Counted from the stretch's first letter, positions 9,812 to 18,607 are shown. The stretch: DNA of 64,000 nt from Actinokineospora spheciospongiae (GCF_000564855.1 NZ_AYXG01000024.1:1-64000); one strand, 5' to 3'. Numbers and translations are program-made. Notes: generated from the letters alone by a model not told the origin.

Positions 9812-11233
9812 ATGACCCGTGCGCGCTCCACGCGGACCGCGGTCCTCCTGCTCTCCCGCAGAGTGCACTACCTCGCGGGTCTGGCCATCGCCCCCTTCCT
9901 GTTCCTCCTGGCGCTCACCGGCCTCTGCTACGCCTGCGCCCCCCAGCTCAGCGACACCCTGTACGCGAACCAACTGTTCGTCCACGACGCCTCCCGCGAA
10001 CCCGTCCCGGTGAGCACCCAGGTGCGCGCGGCGCTGGCCGCGCACCCGCAGGACTCGGTCCGGCAGGTGACCGTCTTCGAGGACCCCGAGCGCACCACGC
10101 AGGTGGTCCTGGCCGACCCCGGCATCCCGGAGCCCCGGGCGCTGGCGGTGCACGTGGACCCGTACACGGCGGTCGTCACCGGCGACTACCCCACCGTCGA
10201 CGGCCGCGCCCCGGTCCAGGCGTGGCTGGGGCAGTTGCACACCAACCTGCACCTGGGCGAACCCGGCAGGCTGTACGCCGAGTTCGCCGTGAGCTGGCTG
10301 CCCGCGGTGATGCTGTTCGGCGTCCTGCTGTGGGCGCTGGGCCCCAAGAAGCGCAGGCAGCGGTTGAAGGCCACCAACCCCAAGATCCGCATCCGCGCCT
10401 GGCACGGGCTGCTGGGCGTGGTGGTCGTGGTCGGCCTGCTGGTCATCAACTTCTCCGGCCTGACCCGGACCATGACCGCGGGCGAGCGCGTCCAGACCGC
10501 CCTGGGCACCAAGCCGGGAGCGGTGGTCCACCAGGACGTCGTCCCCGGCTCCCCGGGCCCCGTGGACCTCGACACCATCGTGCGCGTCGCCCACGACTCC
10601 GGTCTCACCGGCGACCTGACCCTCACCCCGCCGCGCGCCTACGACGAACCGTTCAAAGTGGCCGAATCCTCGCCAGGGCTCCCCATGCGCAAGGGCGTCG
10701 TCCTCATCGACCAGTACCGGGGCGTGGCGGTGGGGGTCCAGCACTTCGCGGACTACTCACTCGCCGGTCAGCTTCGGCTCCTGGCGGTGGCCGCCCACCA
10801 CGGTCTGCTGTTCGGGGTGGCCAACCAGCTGCTGCTGATCTTCCTGGCGCTGGCGATCCTGGCCGTGCTGGCCATGGGCTACCGGATGTGGCGCCAGCGC
10901 AAGCCCGCCCCCGCGCCACCGCGGGCGCTGGCGAAGCTGCCCAGGCACGTCCTGGTGCCGCTGGTGCTGGTGTGCGCCCTGCTGGGGTGGCTGCTGCCGG
11001 TCTTCGGCGTCACCCTGGTCGCGTTCCTCCTGTGGGACGCGCTGCGGGAAGCGGGGCGCAAGAGCCGCACCCACAAGCCCAAGCGCAGGAGAGCGGCCCA
11101 CGCGCTGCCGAAGGGGCAGCGGAGCAGCCCCTCCCTGCCCGTGGTCACCGGAACCCGCCGCCGTACCCCGGCAACGCCGCACCCGGAACGCCAGGACAAG
11201 AAGCAGGACCGCCGGGTGAGCACACCCGCGTGA
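9812..11233 (+). CDS. PepSY-associated transmembrane protein
   Basis: A 473-residue membrane protein of the PepSY-TM family (PiuB-like, linked to iron/siderophore or flavin reductase functions). Helix 1 is at about 20-42 (HYLAGLAIAPFLFLLAL), a large extracytoplasmic PepSY-containing loop follows, and further helices lie near 170-190, 200-220, 335-355 and 375-405. The tail is basic and proline-rich (about 415-473). Start ATG after GAGAAAGG. It probably acts with the upstream secreted metal protein in metal handling or envelope redox, but this is context inference. Confidence 0.85.
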   Translation: MTRARSTRTAVLLLSRRVHYLAGLAIAPFLFLLALTGLCYACAPQLSDTLYANQLFVHDASREPVPVSTQVRAALAAHPQDSVRQVTVFEDPERTTQVVLADPGIPEPRALAVHVDPYTAVVTGDYPTVDGRAPVQAWLGQLHTNLHLGEPGRLYAEFAVSWLPAVMLFGVLLWALGPKKRRQRLKATNPKIRIRAWHGLLGVVVVVGLLVINFSGLTRTMTAGERVQTALGTKPGAVVHQDVVPGSPGPVDLDTIVRVAHDSGLTGDLTLTPPRAYDEPFKVAESSPGLPMRKGVVLIDQYRGVAVGVQHFADYSLAGQLRLLAVAAHHGLLFGVANQLLLIFLALAILAVLAMGYRMWRQRKPAPAPPRALAKLPRHVLVPLVLVCALLGWLLPVFGVTLVAFLLWDALREAGRKSRTHKPKRRRAAHALPKGQRSSPSLPVVTGTRRRTPATPHPERQDKKQDRRVSTPA

Positions 11234-11290
11234 GAGGACGCCGGGGGCTTCGGCACGGGAAGAGCGCTCCCGGGAACGCCCGGCGGGAGA

Positions 11291-11791
11291 TCACGCCAGC
11301 TTCTTGCGCCAGACCTCGTCGATCACGCGCCACCGCGCCAGGTTGTGCCGGGCGTCGGCCAGCGCGTCGTGCGCGTCGGCCGGGGCGGTGGGCAGCGGGG
11401 GCTTGCCCACGTCCTCCCACCGCTGCCGGAGGTCGCGGGTGAACCGCGGCAGCACCCTGGGCAGCGCGGGCATCGCGCCCCACAGTTGCCCCAGCGCCAC
11501 GTGGTCGTAGGCGGCGAACCAGGCCCACAGCTCGACCTTGTCCCGCGCGTGCGGCGGGGTGAGGAACTCCAGCAGCGTCCGCCGGATCTCCTCCCGGCCC
11601 CGCCACGCCTTGTCCGCGGGCGAGGGCAGCTTGTCCAGCACGTTCGCCCGCACCCACGGCCCGGCCTTGGCCGGGTCGAACTCGGTGGACACCGCGTAGT
11701 ACTCGCGGCCGTCCTCGTCCACGACACCGATCGACACCAGGTCGATGGTCAGCCCGTCCTCGATGAACTCGGTGTCGTAGAAGAAACGCAT
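11291..11791 (-). CDS. DEDD-family 3'-5' exoribonuclease (Rv2179c-like)
   Basis: A 166-residue RNase of the polyadenylate-specific exoribonuclease AS family. FYDTEFIEDG at the N-terminus supplies the first catalytic D and E, a later Asp lies near WAWFAAYDHVAL, and DAHDALADAR provides the last acidic residue. The M. tuberculosis orthologue Rv2179c degrades single-stranded RNA overhangs and sits next to aroG and plsC, as here. TAGGCT lies exactly 6 nt before the ATG, suggesting a leaderless mRNA. Confidence 0.9.
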   Translation of the reverse strand: MRFFYDTEFIEDGLTIDLVSIGVVDEDGREYYAVSTEFDPAKAGPWVRANVLDKLPSPADKAWRGREEIRRTLLEFLTPPHARDKVELWAWFAAYDHVALGQLWGAMPALPRVLPRFTRDLRQRWEDVGKPPLPTAPADAHDALADARHNLARWRVIDEVWRKKLA

Positions 11792-11804
11792 CCGCCCAGC
11801 CTAG

Positions 11805-12548
11805 TCAGCCCGCCTCGGTCTCCGGCACGCGGTCGACCGTCCGCGCGGACCCCTGCTCGGGGATCTCCACCGCCGCGGGGCGCTCCTTGGCCTTGGCGGC
11901 GTAGACGTCCACGTACTCCTGCCCGGACAGCTCCATCAGGGCGTACATGACCTCGTCGGTGATCGAGCGCTCGACGAACCGGTCGCCCTCCAGGCCCTCG
12001 TAGCGGGAGAAGTCCAGCGGCTTGCCGACCTTGATCCGGATGGGGGTGGGCTTCCACATCTTCGACCCGATCGGGTTGGCCTTGTCGGTGCCGATCATGA
12101 TGACCGGGATCACCGGCACGCCCGCCTGCAACGCGATCCGGGCGATGCCGGTCTTGCCCTTGTACAGGCGCCCGTCCGGCGACCGGGTGCCCTCGGGGTA
12201 GATCCCCATCAGGTGCCCCTCGCGCAGCAGCCGCACCCCCGTGTCCAGGGCGGCCTGCGCGGCGGAACCGCCGGAGCGGTCGATGGGGATCTGGCCCATG
12301 CCGGTGAAGAACCAGCGCTTGAACCGGCCCTTGAGCCCGCCCTCGGTGAAGTACTCCATCTTCGCCGGGAACGTCACCCGCCGGTCCACCATCAGCGGCA
12401 GGAAGAACGAATCGGACACGGCGAGGTGGTTGCTGGCCAGCAACGCCCCACCCCGGGCGGGGATGTTCTCCGCCCCCTCGATCCTGGGCCGGAAGAACAG
12501 GTGCAGCACCGGTCCCAGAAAGACGTGCTTCATCCACCAGTACAGCAC
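11805..12548 (-). CDS. plsC: 1-acyl-sn-glycerol-3-phosphate acyltransferase (PlsC family)
   Basis: Acylates lysophosphatidic acid (or a related lysolipid) at the inner membrane. The 247-residue protein shows the PlsC/AGPAT blocks in order: NHLAVSDSF (HxxxxD catalytic motif), the GQIPIDR block, and YPEGTRSPDG (substrate phosphate binding). The GTG start is preceded by GGGAGA at good spacing. It lies 13 nt upstream of the exoribonuclease start on the same strand, like Rv2182c near Rv2179c; the exoribonuclease has its own -10 box. Confidence 0.92.
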   Translation of the reverse strand: MLYWWMKHVFLGPVLHLFFRPRIEGAENIPARGGALLASNHLAVSDSFFLPLMVDRRVTFPAKMEYFTEGGLKGRFKRWFFTGMGQIPIDRSGGSAAQAALDTGVRLLREGHLMGIYPEGTRSPDGRLYKGKTGIARIALQAGVPVIPVIMIGTDKANPIGSKMWKPTPIRIKVGKPLDFSRYEGLEGDRFVERSITDEVMYALMELSGQEYVDVYAAKAKERPAAVEIPEQGSARTVDRVPETEAG

Positions 12549-12785
12549 CAGTTCTCCCGTTCTCCGTCAATCCCCGACCGATCGATCCCCCATCACGAGC
12601 GTACGAACGCGCCCTGACGCGCACAACGACACGTGCACCACGTAACGCCGAACACCGCCGACGAGATGCCCAGGTCATCGGAGCACACGACAGCGGGGTA
12701 CCCGACGTGGCCGTGAGCACACCCGCCCGTGTTCGTGCGACGATGGCCACAGCCCATGCTCGCCAGGCTGATCTTAGGAGGCGGG

Positions 12786-13553
12786 GTGCCCGCGATCGCA
12801 GGTGCGGAGAGCTTCACCCACGATGGTTCCACGGACGTCGGCGTGCTGCTCAGCCACGGCTTCACCGGATCACCGTTCAGCATGCGCCCCTGGGCCGACC
12901 ACCTGGTCGCCGAGGGGTACAGCGTGCGGTTGCCGCTGCTGCCCGGCCACGGCACCGACTGGCGCGAGATGAACCGCACCGGGTGGCCGCAGTGGTACGG
13001 GGAGCTGGAGTCCGCGCTGGCGGACCTGCGCGCGCGGTGCGACACCGTGTTCGTGTTCGGCCTGTCCATGGGCGGCGCGCTGGCCCTGCGGCTGGCCCAG
13101 GAGCACCCCGACGTCGCAGGCCTGGCCCTGGTGAACCCGTCGGTGATGACGCTGCGCAAGGAGGTGAGGTTCGTCCCGCTGCTGTCGCGGGTCGTGCGGT
13201 CCGTGGCGCCCATCAGCGACGACATCGCCAAGCCGGGCGTGAGTGAGCACGCCTACGGGCGGACCCCATTGCGCGCGCTCGCCAGCCTCGCCAAGCTATG
13301 GGGGACGGTGCGCCGGGACCTGCCGAAGGTCACCCAACCGGTGCTGGTGCTGCACTCGGCGGTCGACCACGTGGTCGAGCCGGAGAACTCGGCCATCGTG
13401 CTCGCCGAGGTCTCCAGCACCGACGTCACCGAGGTCGTGCTGGACAACAGCCACCACGTGGCCACGCTGGACCACGACGCGCCGGTCATCTTCGCCCGGA
13501 GCGTCGAGTTCATCCGGCGGGTGCGTGCCGAGCGGGCGGGGGATCGGGTGTGA
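12786..13553 (+). CDS. Alpha/beta-hydrolase, carboxylesterase/monoacylglycerol-lipase type
   Basis: A 255-residue serine hydrolase. LLSHGFTGSP forms the oxyanion-hole region, GLSMGGALAL (about residues 95-104) is the nucleophile elbow with Ser, HSAVDHVV carries the acid Asp, and DNSHHVATLDHD supplies His. It resembles bacterial Est/monoacylglycerol lipases. The GTG at 12786 has TAGGAGG 7 nt upstream and begins with an AESFTH sequence typical of the family; the upstream extension back to 12729 is unlikely. It overlaps the next gene by 4 nt (GTGA). Confidence 0.88.
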   Translation: MPAIAGAESFTHDGSTDVGVLLSHGFTGSPFSMRPWADHLVAEGYSVRLPLLPGHGTDWREMNRTGWPQWYGELESALADLRARCDTVFVFGLSMGGALALRLAQEHPDVAGLALVNPSVMTLRKEVRFVPLLSRVVRSVAPISDDIAKPGVSEHAYGRTPLRALASLAKLWGTVRRDLPKVTQPVLVLHSAVDHVVEPENSAIVLAEVSSTDVTEVVLDNSHHVATLDHDAPVIFARSVEFIRRVRAERAGDRV

Positions 13554-14023
13554 AGGGACGGCCCGGCGACGGTCCCGAGGACGTGGACGCCGCCTTCGCG
13601 GAGATCGTCGCCGACCTGCGGCGCGAGGGCGTGGGCCTGTCCCTGCCCTCCGAGGCCGAGGTCAAGCGCGACCGGTCCGACGCGGGCGACGAACCCGCCG
13701 CCGCCCCGCCGCCCGCACCGTCGTCACCACCGGTGGCCTCGACGTGGCGCAACCACGAGACGGACATCGACTGGGCGGACGACAACGCCGACGAGCACTA
13801 CGAACCCCCCGAACCACCGCCGCTGCCCCGGCCGCACGGGCTGACCATCGCGGCGTTCGTGGCGATCGCGGCCGGGGTGGCGCTGCTGGTGCTGGCGGCC
13901 ACCGTGCTGTCGACGGCGTGGACGCCGGTGGGGTTGGCGTGCGTGGCGCTGGGCGTGGGGACGCTGCTGATGCGGGCGCGGAAGACGCCCCGGGACGACG
14001 AGGACAGCGGCGCGCAGGTCTGA
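13550..14023 (+). CDS. Small membrane protein with acidic/proline-rich N-terminus
   Basis: 157 residues, unrecognised family. The N-terminal ~50 residues are charged (DAAFAEIVADLRREG). A Pro/Ala-rich linker and an acidic stretch (ETDIDWADDNADEHYEPPEPPP) come next, then two transmembrane helices at about 100-120 and 125-145 and a short charged tail. The GTG start overlaps the hydrolase stop (GTGA), so translation is probably coupled. Actinobacterial orthologues are usually annotated as DUF308-like or hypothetical. Confidence 0.75.
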   Translation: MKGRPGDGPEDVDAAFAEIVADLRREGVGLSLPSEAEVKRDRSDAGDEPAAAPPPAPSSPPVASTWRNHETDIDWADDNADEHYEPPEPPPLPRPHGLTIAAFVAIAAGVALLVLAATVLSTAWTPVGLACVALGVGTLLMRARKTPRDDEDSGAQV

Positions 14024-14428
14024 GGGGCTGTTGCCCGTTCGTGGCCGGGTTCGGGCATCGGCCCGCTGCGGGGTGCTCGGGCTCGGGCGGGCCGCGGTTC
14101 GTGGCGTGGTGGCGGTGCCCCAGGCCCAGTGCGGCCGTGGGCGCCGGACCTGCTGGGGAGGCTGCCGCTTTCAGGTGGGCCCGGCGTTCCTCGCTCTTCG
14201 GCCCCACCGCACCCAAACCCCACCGCACCCAAACCCCACCGCACCCAAACCCCACCGCACCCAAACCCCACCGCACCCAAACCCCACCGCACCCAAACCC
14301 CACCGCACCCAAACCCCACCGCACCCAGGGGGCCGTGCCCAGGTCCATTCTACCGGCGGAGGGTGTCCGGCGGAGAGATGTGGATCTTGCCTGTGGACAA
14401 CCCGGCGGGCTGTGGATGGCTCAGGGGT
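14024..14428. other. Intergenic region between convergent genes
   Basis: 405 nt without a gene. Its centre is the 16-bp minisatellite described separately. No convincing promoter; a terminator function for either flanking gene is possible but not demonstrable. Confidence 0.6.
14201..14328. repeat. Minisatellite: eight tandem 16-bp units
   Basis: The unit CCCCACCGCACCCAAA repeats with its CACCGCACCCA core at 14205, 14221, 14237, 14253, 14269, 14285, 14301 and 14317. Copies are perfect except the last, which ends CAGGG. The period is not a multiple of 3 and the unit has no stop in any forward frame, so the spurious Pro/His/Thr-rich reading frames across it are not genes. It lies between two convergent gene ends and is a likely length-variable locus. 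Confidence 0.95.
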
Positions 14429-15370
14429 TCACGAATGGGTGGCAGCCAGGGTCGCCGCGCCGATCAGGCCCGCGTCGTCGGCGTGGTGGGCGGTGCGCAG
14501 GCGCAGTGGGGGGCGGTGGCCCGTTCCGGTGATCAGGTGGTGGTAGCGGTCCCGCGCCTCGTCCAGGAAGAGGGGGGCCGATTCGGAGAGGCCGCCGCCC
14601 AGGACGACCAGTTCCGGGTCGTAGACGTCGGCGATCAGGGAGAGGCCGGTGGCCAGCCAGCCAGCCAGGTCGGACATGGCGGCGGTGGCGACCGGGTCGC
14701 CCTCGCGGGCGGCGGCGGCGACCGCGCGGCCGGTGATGGCGCCGGGGTCGCGGGCGGCTTCCCGCGACAGGATGGGCGAGTGGGTGCCCGCCCTGGCCAG
14801 CAGGTCCGTCGCGGTGGCGGCGAGGGCGGTCCCGCTGCAGTAGCGCTCCCAGCAGCCCGACTTGCCGCACTCGCAGGGGCGGCCGCCGGGGACCAGGCAC
14901 AGGTGGCCCAGTTCGGGGGCCACGCCGTGGGCGCCCCGGTACAGCTCGCCGTCCACCAGCAGGGCCGCGCCGATGCCGGTGCCGAGGGCCAGCAGGAGGC
15001 CGACCCCGACGCCGCGCAGGGCGCCGAAGCGGTGCTCGGCCAGGCCCGCCGCGTTGGCGTCGTGTTCGAGGACGACCGGCAGGCCCAGGCGGGCGGCGAT
15101 GCGGTCGGCGACGGGGGCCGAGCGCCAGGCCAGGTGAGGGGCGAACAGCACGGTGCGGCGGTCGTTGGCGATGAAACCCGCCACCGCCAGGCCCACGGCA
15201 CCCACCCGGTGCCTGCCCAGCAGTTCCGACACGACCGCGCAGATGGCGTCCTCCAGCGCCGCCTCACCGGGTGGGGTGGTGCCGCGGGCGGTGTCCAGGA
15301 CCGTCCCGTGCTCGTCGACCACCCCGGCGCGGACGCTGGTGCCGCCGACGTCGACGCCGATGGTCCTCAC
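14429..15370 (-). CDS. glk: ROK-family glucokinase
   Basis: Phosphorylates glucose (and in actinomycetes contributes to glucose repression). The 313-residue protein has the N-terminal phosphate-1 motif IGVDVGGTSVRAG, the sugar-binding HDANAAGLAE, the ROK signature ending GVAPELGHLCL, and the zinc site CECGKSGCWE. The GTG at 15370 overlaps the stop of the upstream small gene (GTGA), which fixes the start. Sugar specificity (glucose versus N-acetylmannosamine) is inferred from similarity only. Confidence 0.9.
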   Translation of the reverse strand: MRTIGVDVGGTSVRAGVVDEHGTVLDTARGTTPPGEAALEDAICAVVSELLGRHRVGAVGLAVAGFIANDRRTVLFAPHLAWRSAPVADRIAARLGLPVVLEHDANAAGLAEHRFGALRGVGVGLLLALGTGIGAALLVDGELYRGAHGVAPELGHLCLVPGGRPCECGKSGCWERYCSGTALAATATDLLARAGTHSPILSREAARDPGAITGRAVAAAAREGDPVATAAMSDLAGWLATGLSLIADVYDPELVVLGGGLSESAPLFLDEARDRYHHLITGTGHRPPLRLRTAHHADDAGLIGAATLAATHS

Positions 15371-15747
15371 CTCGGGGCGGGGGCCTTCCGGCGGACCGGG
15401 ATGTGCTGGACCCTGGTCGAGGTCGGGCGCGGTGGCGGGTCCGGGCGGAAGCCGGGCATGTGCGGGGCGCCGGGTTCCCAGCGGTCGGCGAGGACCGCCC
15501 GGAGCAGGGCGACCACGTCGGCCAGGCGGTCCAGGGTGGCGGCGGCCAGGGCGTTCGGTTCGCCGCGGACCAGGGCCAGGAAGGCGCAGACCGGGCACGA
15601 CGCGCACGCCCCGGTCGGCGGCTCGTGCTCGTCGTGGGTGCTGGTGGACACCCGGTCGAGCCACGGGCCCGCGCGGTCGGCGACGGCGGCGAGCAGCAGG
15701 GTGACCTCGTCGGCCAGTCTGCTGCCGGGGTCCTGGGCGGTGGTCAC
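15367..15747 (-). CDS. Small conserved protein with CASCPVC motif (Rv2183c-position)
   Basis: 126 residues, no assigned function. An N-terminal helix (DEVTLLLAAVADRAGPWLDR) is followed by CASCPVC at about 48-54, a possible metal or redox site, a further helical part and a Pro/Arg-rich tail. It sits between ArsA and ROK kinase with 4-nt overlaps on both sides (GTGA), so the three are translated as an operon. In M. tuberculosis a protein of about this size (Rv2183c) occupies the same place next to the ArsA homologue. Confidence 0.75.
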   Translation of the reverse strand: MTTAQDPGSRLADEVTLLLAAVADRAGPWLDRVSTSTHDEHEPPTGACASCPVCAFLALVRGEPNALAAATLDRLADVVALLRAVLADRWEPGAPHMPGFRPDPPPRPTSTRVQHIPVRRKAPAPR

Positions 15748-16928
15748 GGGTGTTCCTCCCCGGACTCGGTGGTCTGGGCGAACCTCAGGACCAGGCCGGT
15801 GGCACCCGCCTCGGCGTCGACGACCGAGCGGCGGCGCAGCAGCGGCGGGAGGGCGACGAGCCTGCGGGTGCCGTCCACGGTGACGGCGAGGTCGTCGCCG
15901 ACCCGGGCCAGGTCGAGGGCGGCGTGGTCGGTGAGCGGCAGGGCGATCGTCAGCACCAGGTCGTCGCCGTCCGCGGTGATGTCGAGCAGCGGGGTGCCGG
16001 GTGGGGCACCGATCGCGAGCGGGTCACCTTCCCCGTAGAGGTCGTCGGCCAGGGCCAGGAGGGCGGCGGGGCCGACGGGTTCGGCCGCGCGGTGCTCGAC
16101 CCGGTGCACGGTCAGGGTGCAGGACGCCTCCAGTTCGGCGAGCACGCCGTCCTGCTCGCCGCGGCGCACCCGCAGCCAGGACGCCGCCGGGCCGCGCCAG
16201 CGGCTGGCCCGGGGCACCAGGCGGTTGGCGACCAGGGCGTCGACGTGCACGCCGCGCAGGGCCAGGGCGCCGAGGGTGCGCCTGGTCTCGGCCACGACCA
16301 GGCGCTCCGGGGTCAGCACCAGGCGCACGGACGTCGTCGTCGGGTCGGTCAGCAGGGCGCGCAGGCCGGACAGGTGCCGGGCCAGGGCGCGGATGGAGTC
16401 GGTGGCCGCGCGGGCCTCGCCGCCGAGCAGGCCGCCCGCGAGCAGGCCCTTGGCGCCGCCGAAGGCGCGGTCGAGGTACCCGGCGACCGCCTCGGGCAGC
16501 GACAGCAGGCGCAGCGTCTCGGCGGTGGGGCCGCAGTCGACGACCACGACCTCCCACGGGCCCGCCCGGGCGAGGCGGGCGACCTCGGTCAGGGCGAGCA
16601 GTTCGTCGACCCCGGGCAGGACCGTCAGCTCCTCGGCGTCGAGGGCGTCGAGGCCGGTGCGGTCGAGCAGGGTGCGCAGGGCGACGCGCAGTTCGGGCCA
16701 GGAGCGGTCGGCGAGCACCCTGGCGTCGACGTGCGCGGCGAACAGCGCCGCGTCCACTTCGGAGGGTTCCGGGCCCAGCGGGGTGGCGTAGGCGTCCGCC
16801 AGCGAGTGCGCCGGGTCGGTGGACACGACCAGGGTCTTGGTGCCGCGGGCGGCGAGCCTGGCCGCGGTGGCGGCGGCGAGGGTCGTCTTGCCGACGCCGC
16901 CCTTGCCGGTGAACAGGAGTATCCGCAC
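15744..16928 (-). CDS. ArsA/Get3-family ATPase
   Basis: A 394-residue deviant-Walker P-loop ATPase. The N-terminus FTGKGGVGKTT (residues 6-16) is followed by switch I STDPAHSLADAY, and VVVDCGPTAETLRLL is the switch II region. The C-terminal ~80 residues form a beta-rich domain like the HSP20-like ArsA domain found in actinobacterial members. There are no paired arsenite-binding cysteines, so arsenite export is unlikely; a role in protein targeting or redox is possible. Orthologue position: Rv2184c. It heads the ArsA, small Cys protein, ROK kinase operon. Confidence 0.88.
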   Translation of the reverse strand: MRILLFTGKGGVGKTTLAAATAARLAARGTKTLVVSTDPAHSLADAYATPLGPEPSEVDAALFAAHVDARVLADRSWPELRVALRTLLDRTGLDALDAEELTVLPGVDELLALTEVARLARAGPWEVVVVDCGPTAETLRLLSLPEAVAGYLDRAFGGAKGLLAGGLLGGEARAATDSIRALARHLSGLRALLTDPTTTSVRLVLTPERLVVAETRRTLGALALRGVHVDALVANRLVPRASRWRGPAASWLRVRRGEQDGVLAELEASCTLTVHRVEHRAAEPVGPAALLALADDLYGEGDPLAIGAPPGTPLLDITADGDDLVLTIALPLTDHAALDLARVGDDLAVTVDGTRRLVALPPLLRRRSVVDAEAGATGLVLRFAQTTESGEEHP

Positions 16929-16938
16929 TGGCCGCCGC

Positions 16939-17376
16939 TCAGCCCCGCTCGACGCGGCGCTTGAGCTCCTTGAGCGCGGTGTCCATGATCATTTTTTCCG
17001 CCTTGCGCCGGAACAGGCCGATCATCGGCACCGCGAGCTGCACCGACAGGGTGTAGACCACCTCGGTGGACCCGCCGTGCGGGCGGAGCACGTAGCTGCC
17101 CTTCTGCGCGCGCTGCATCTGCCCCTCGACCAGCGACCAGCTCACGCTCAGGCCGTCGTCGGCCCACTCGTAGCCCAGGGTGTACTCGTCCTTGAACGGG
17201 CCCGCGTCGAGGGTGAACGCCACCTCCGCGCCCCGGCCCCGGGCGTCGGTGGACCGGACCTCGGCGCTCTTGACCGCGTTGGCCCACCGCGGGTAAGCCG
17301 CGAAGTCCGCGATCACCGCCATGATCGCCTCCGCGGGCGCGTCGACGGTGATGGACTGGGTGGACTCATCGGCCAT
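16939..17376 (-). CDS. SRPBCC (START-like) protein
   Basis: A 145-residue helix-grip fold protein of the polyketide cyclase/dehydrase type. It starts ITVDAPAEAIMAVIADFAAYPRWANAVKSAEV and ends with the long C-terminal helix FRRKAEKMIMDTALKELKRRVE. It probably binds a hydrophobic ligand; M. tuberculosis Rv2185c (TB16.3) is the positional equivalent beside ArsA. TAGCCT lies 6 nt before the ATG, consistent with a leaderless transcript. It ends 10 nt before the ArsA gene. Confidence 0.85.
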   Translation of the reverse strand: MADESTQSITVDAPAEAIMAVIADFAAYPRWANAVKSAEVRSTDARGRGAEVAFTLDAGPFKDEYTLGYEWADDGLSVSWSLVEGQMQRAQKGSYVLRPHGGSTEVVYTLSVQLAVPMIGLFRRKAEKMIMDTALKELKRRVERG

Positions 17377-17428
17377 GCTGGGAGGCTACCCGGTCAGCCC
17401 GGCCCCGGCCGGGGGCTGTCCACAACAC

Positions 17429-18217
17429 TCACCAGCGCAACACGTACGGGCGACCGGTCCGCTGGAAGTGGCCCACGTTCACACATTCCGTGCGCCCGAA
17501 CCGCAGCCGCGGCGCCAGCGGCTGGTGCACGTGCCCGAACAGCGCCAGCCGCGGCCGCTGCTCGCGGATCAGCCCCACCAGCGCCGCCGACCCCAGCTCC
17601 GCGCGCCGGGCCACCACGTCGTAGGTCAGCTCGGGCAGGTCCGGCGGCACGTGCGTGCACAGCACGTCGACCTCGTCGAGCTTGGCCACCGAGGCGCCGA
17701 AGTCCTCCTGGCTGCGCAGGTACGCCCGGAACGCGCTGCCGCGGCGGGGCTCGACGCCCTCGGGCAGCACGGTCCCGCCGACGAAGCCGAACCGCAGCCC
17801 GCCCAGCTCGGCCACCTCGCCGTCGAGCATCCGCAGGCCGTCGCGGGCGAACTCCGGCCACAGGTCCGGGGTGTCGACGTTGCCGGGGGTGGCGTAGGTG
17901 GGCGCGGTCATCGCCGCGAACAGCTCCGCGTACTGCTCGCGGATCGCCTCGTCGACGCGGGAACCCGGGTCGGCCAGCCCCGCCCACAGCTCCCTGGCGT
18001 AGGCGGAGGCGGCGAGGTGCGAGCGCTCGCGGCGCAGGTCCGCGTAGACGCCGACCTTCTCCGCGCCGAAGACGCGGCCCATGATCCCGCCGCCGTGGTC
18101 GTGGTAGTCGACGAAGTCGATCAGGTCACCGAGCACGACCAGCGCGTCGGCGCCGTCGCAGGCGCGGGCCAGCGCCTCGGCGTTGCCGTGCACGTCGGAC
18201 ACCACATGAACACGCAC
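17429..18217 (-). CDS. Calcineurin-like metallophosphoesterase
   Basis: 262 residues with the dimetal phosphoesterase motifs in order: VVSDVHGN (DxH), VLGDLIDFVDYHDHG (GDxxD), a TPGNVDTP (GNxD in place of GNHD) segment, CTHVPPD and GHVHQP (GHxH). The GNVD variant lacks the usual catalytic His, a deviation worth noting. Substrate unknown. A TAGGGT box is 6 nt before the GTG start. Confidence 0.85.
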   Translation of the reverse strand: MRVHVVSDVHGNAEALARACDGADALVVLGDLIDFVDYHDHGGGIMGRVFGAEKVGVYADLRRERSHLAASAYARELWAGLADPGSRVDEAIREQYAELFAAMTAPTYATPGNVDTPDLWPEFARDGLRMLDGEVAELGGLRFGFVGGTVLPEGVEPRRGSAFRAYLRSQEDFGASVAKLDEVDVLCTHVPPDLPELTYDVVARRAELGSAALVGLIREQRPRLALFGHVHQPLAPRLRFGRTECVNVGHFQRTGRPYVLRW

Positions 18218-18226
18218 AGGCCAACC

Positions 18227-18607
18227 CTACGCGGGGACCGGGGCGGTCCCCGGCGCGCGACCGTCCTCCAGGGCGGCCTTGAGCCCGAGGGCGACCGACT
18301 TGGCGGCCAACTGGCGGGCGTGCCGCTCCTTCTGCTCGGCGCGGGGGGTGGCGGGCTCGGGCAGGTCGGCGCGCAGGAAGTAGTGCACGACGGTGCCGTC
18401 GAGGACCGGCTCCAGCCAGACCTCCATGGTGCCGGTCAGCGCCCCGCGCACGGTCCAGCGCAGGCCCTCGGCGCCGCGGTCGGCGTAGGCGGCCAGCACC
18501 AGGTCGGGCCAGAACCGGCGCCAGGCGGCCGGGTCGGCGAAGGCGGCGGCCACGGTCCGCGGCGGCGCCACGATGAAGGTCTCGTCCACGACGTCGACTT
18601 GGGGCAC
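18227..18607 (-). CDS. SRPBCC-family protein
   Basis: 126-residue polyketide cyclase-like protein: VDVVDETFIVAPPRTVAAAFADPAAWRRFWPDL at the N-terminus, central strands, and a C-terminal helix (AEQKERHARQLAAKSVALGLKAALE). A GTG start at 18607 gives the natural N-terminus (VPQVDVVDE). It may correspond to the Rv2186c-type neighbour of FadD15. It is 9 nt upstream of the phosphoesterase start. Confidence 0.78.
   Translation of the reverse strand: MPQVDVVDETFIVAPPRTVAAAFADPAAWRRFWPDLVLAAYADRGAEGLRWTVRGALTGTMEVWLEPVLDGTVVHYFLRADLPEPATPRAEQKERHARQLAAKSVALGLKAALEDGRAPGTAPVPA

Noticed and set aside
14201-14328. CRISPR array from regularly repeated sequence
   Set aside because: Units are directly tandem with no unique spacers, and the 16-bp period is too short; a minisatellite explains it.
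14203-14532. Proline/histidine/threonine-rich protein across the minisatellite
   Set aside because: The repeat is free of stops in all forward frames, so open frames there are expected by chance.
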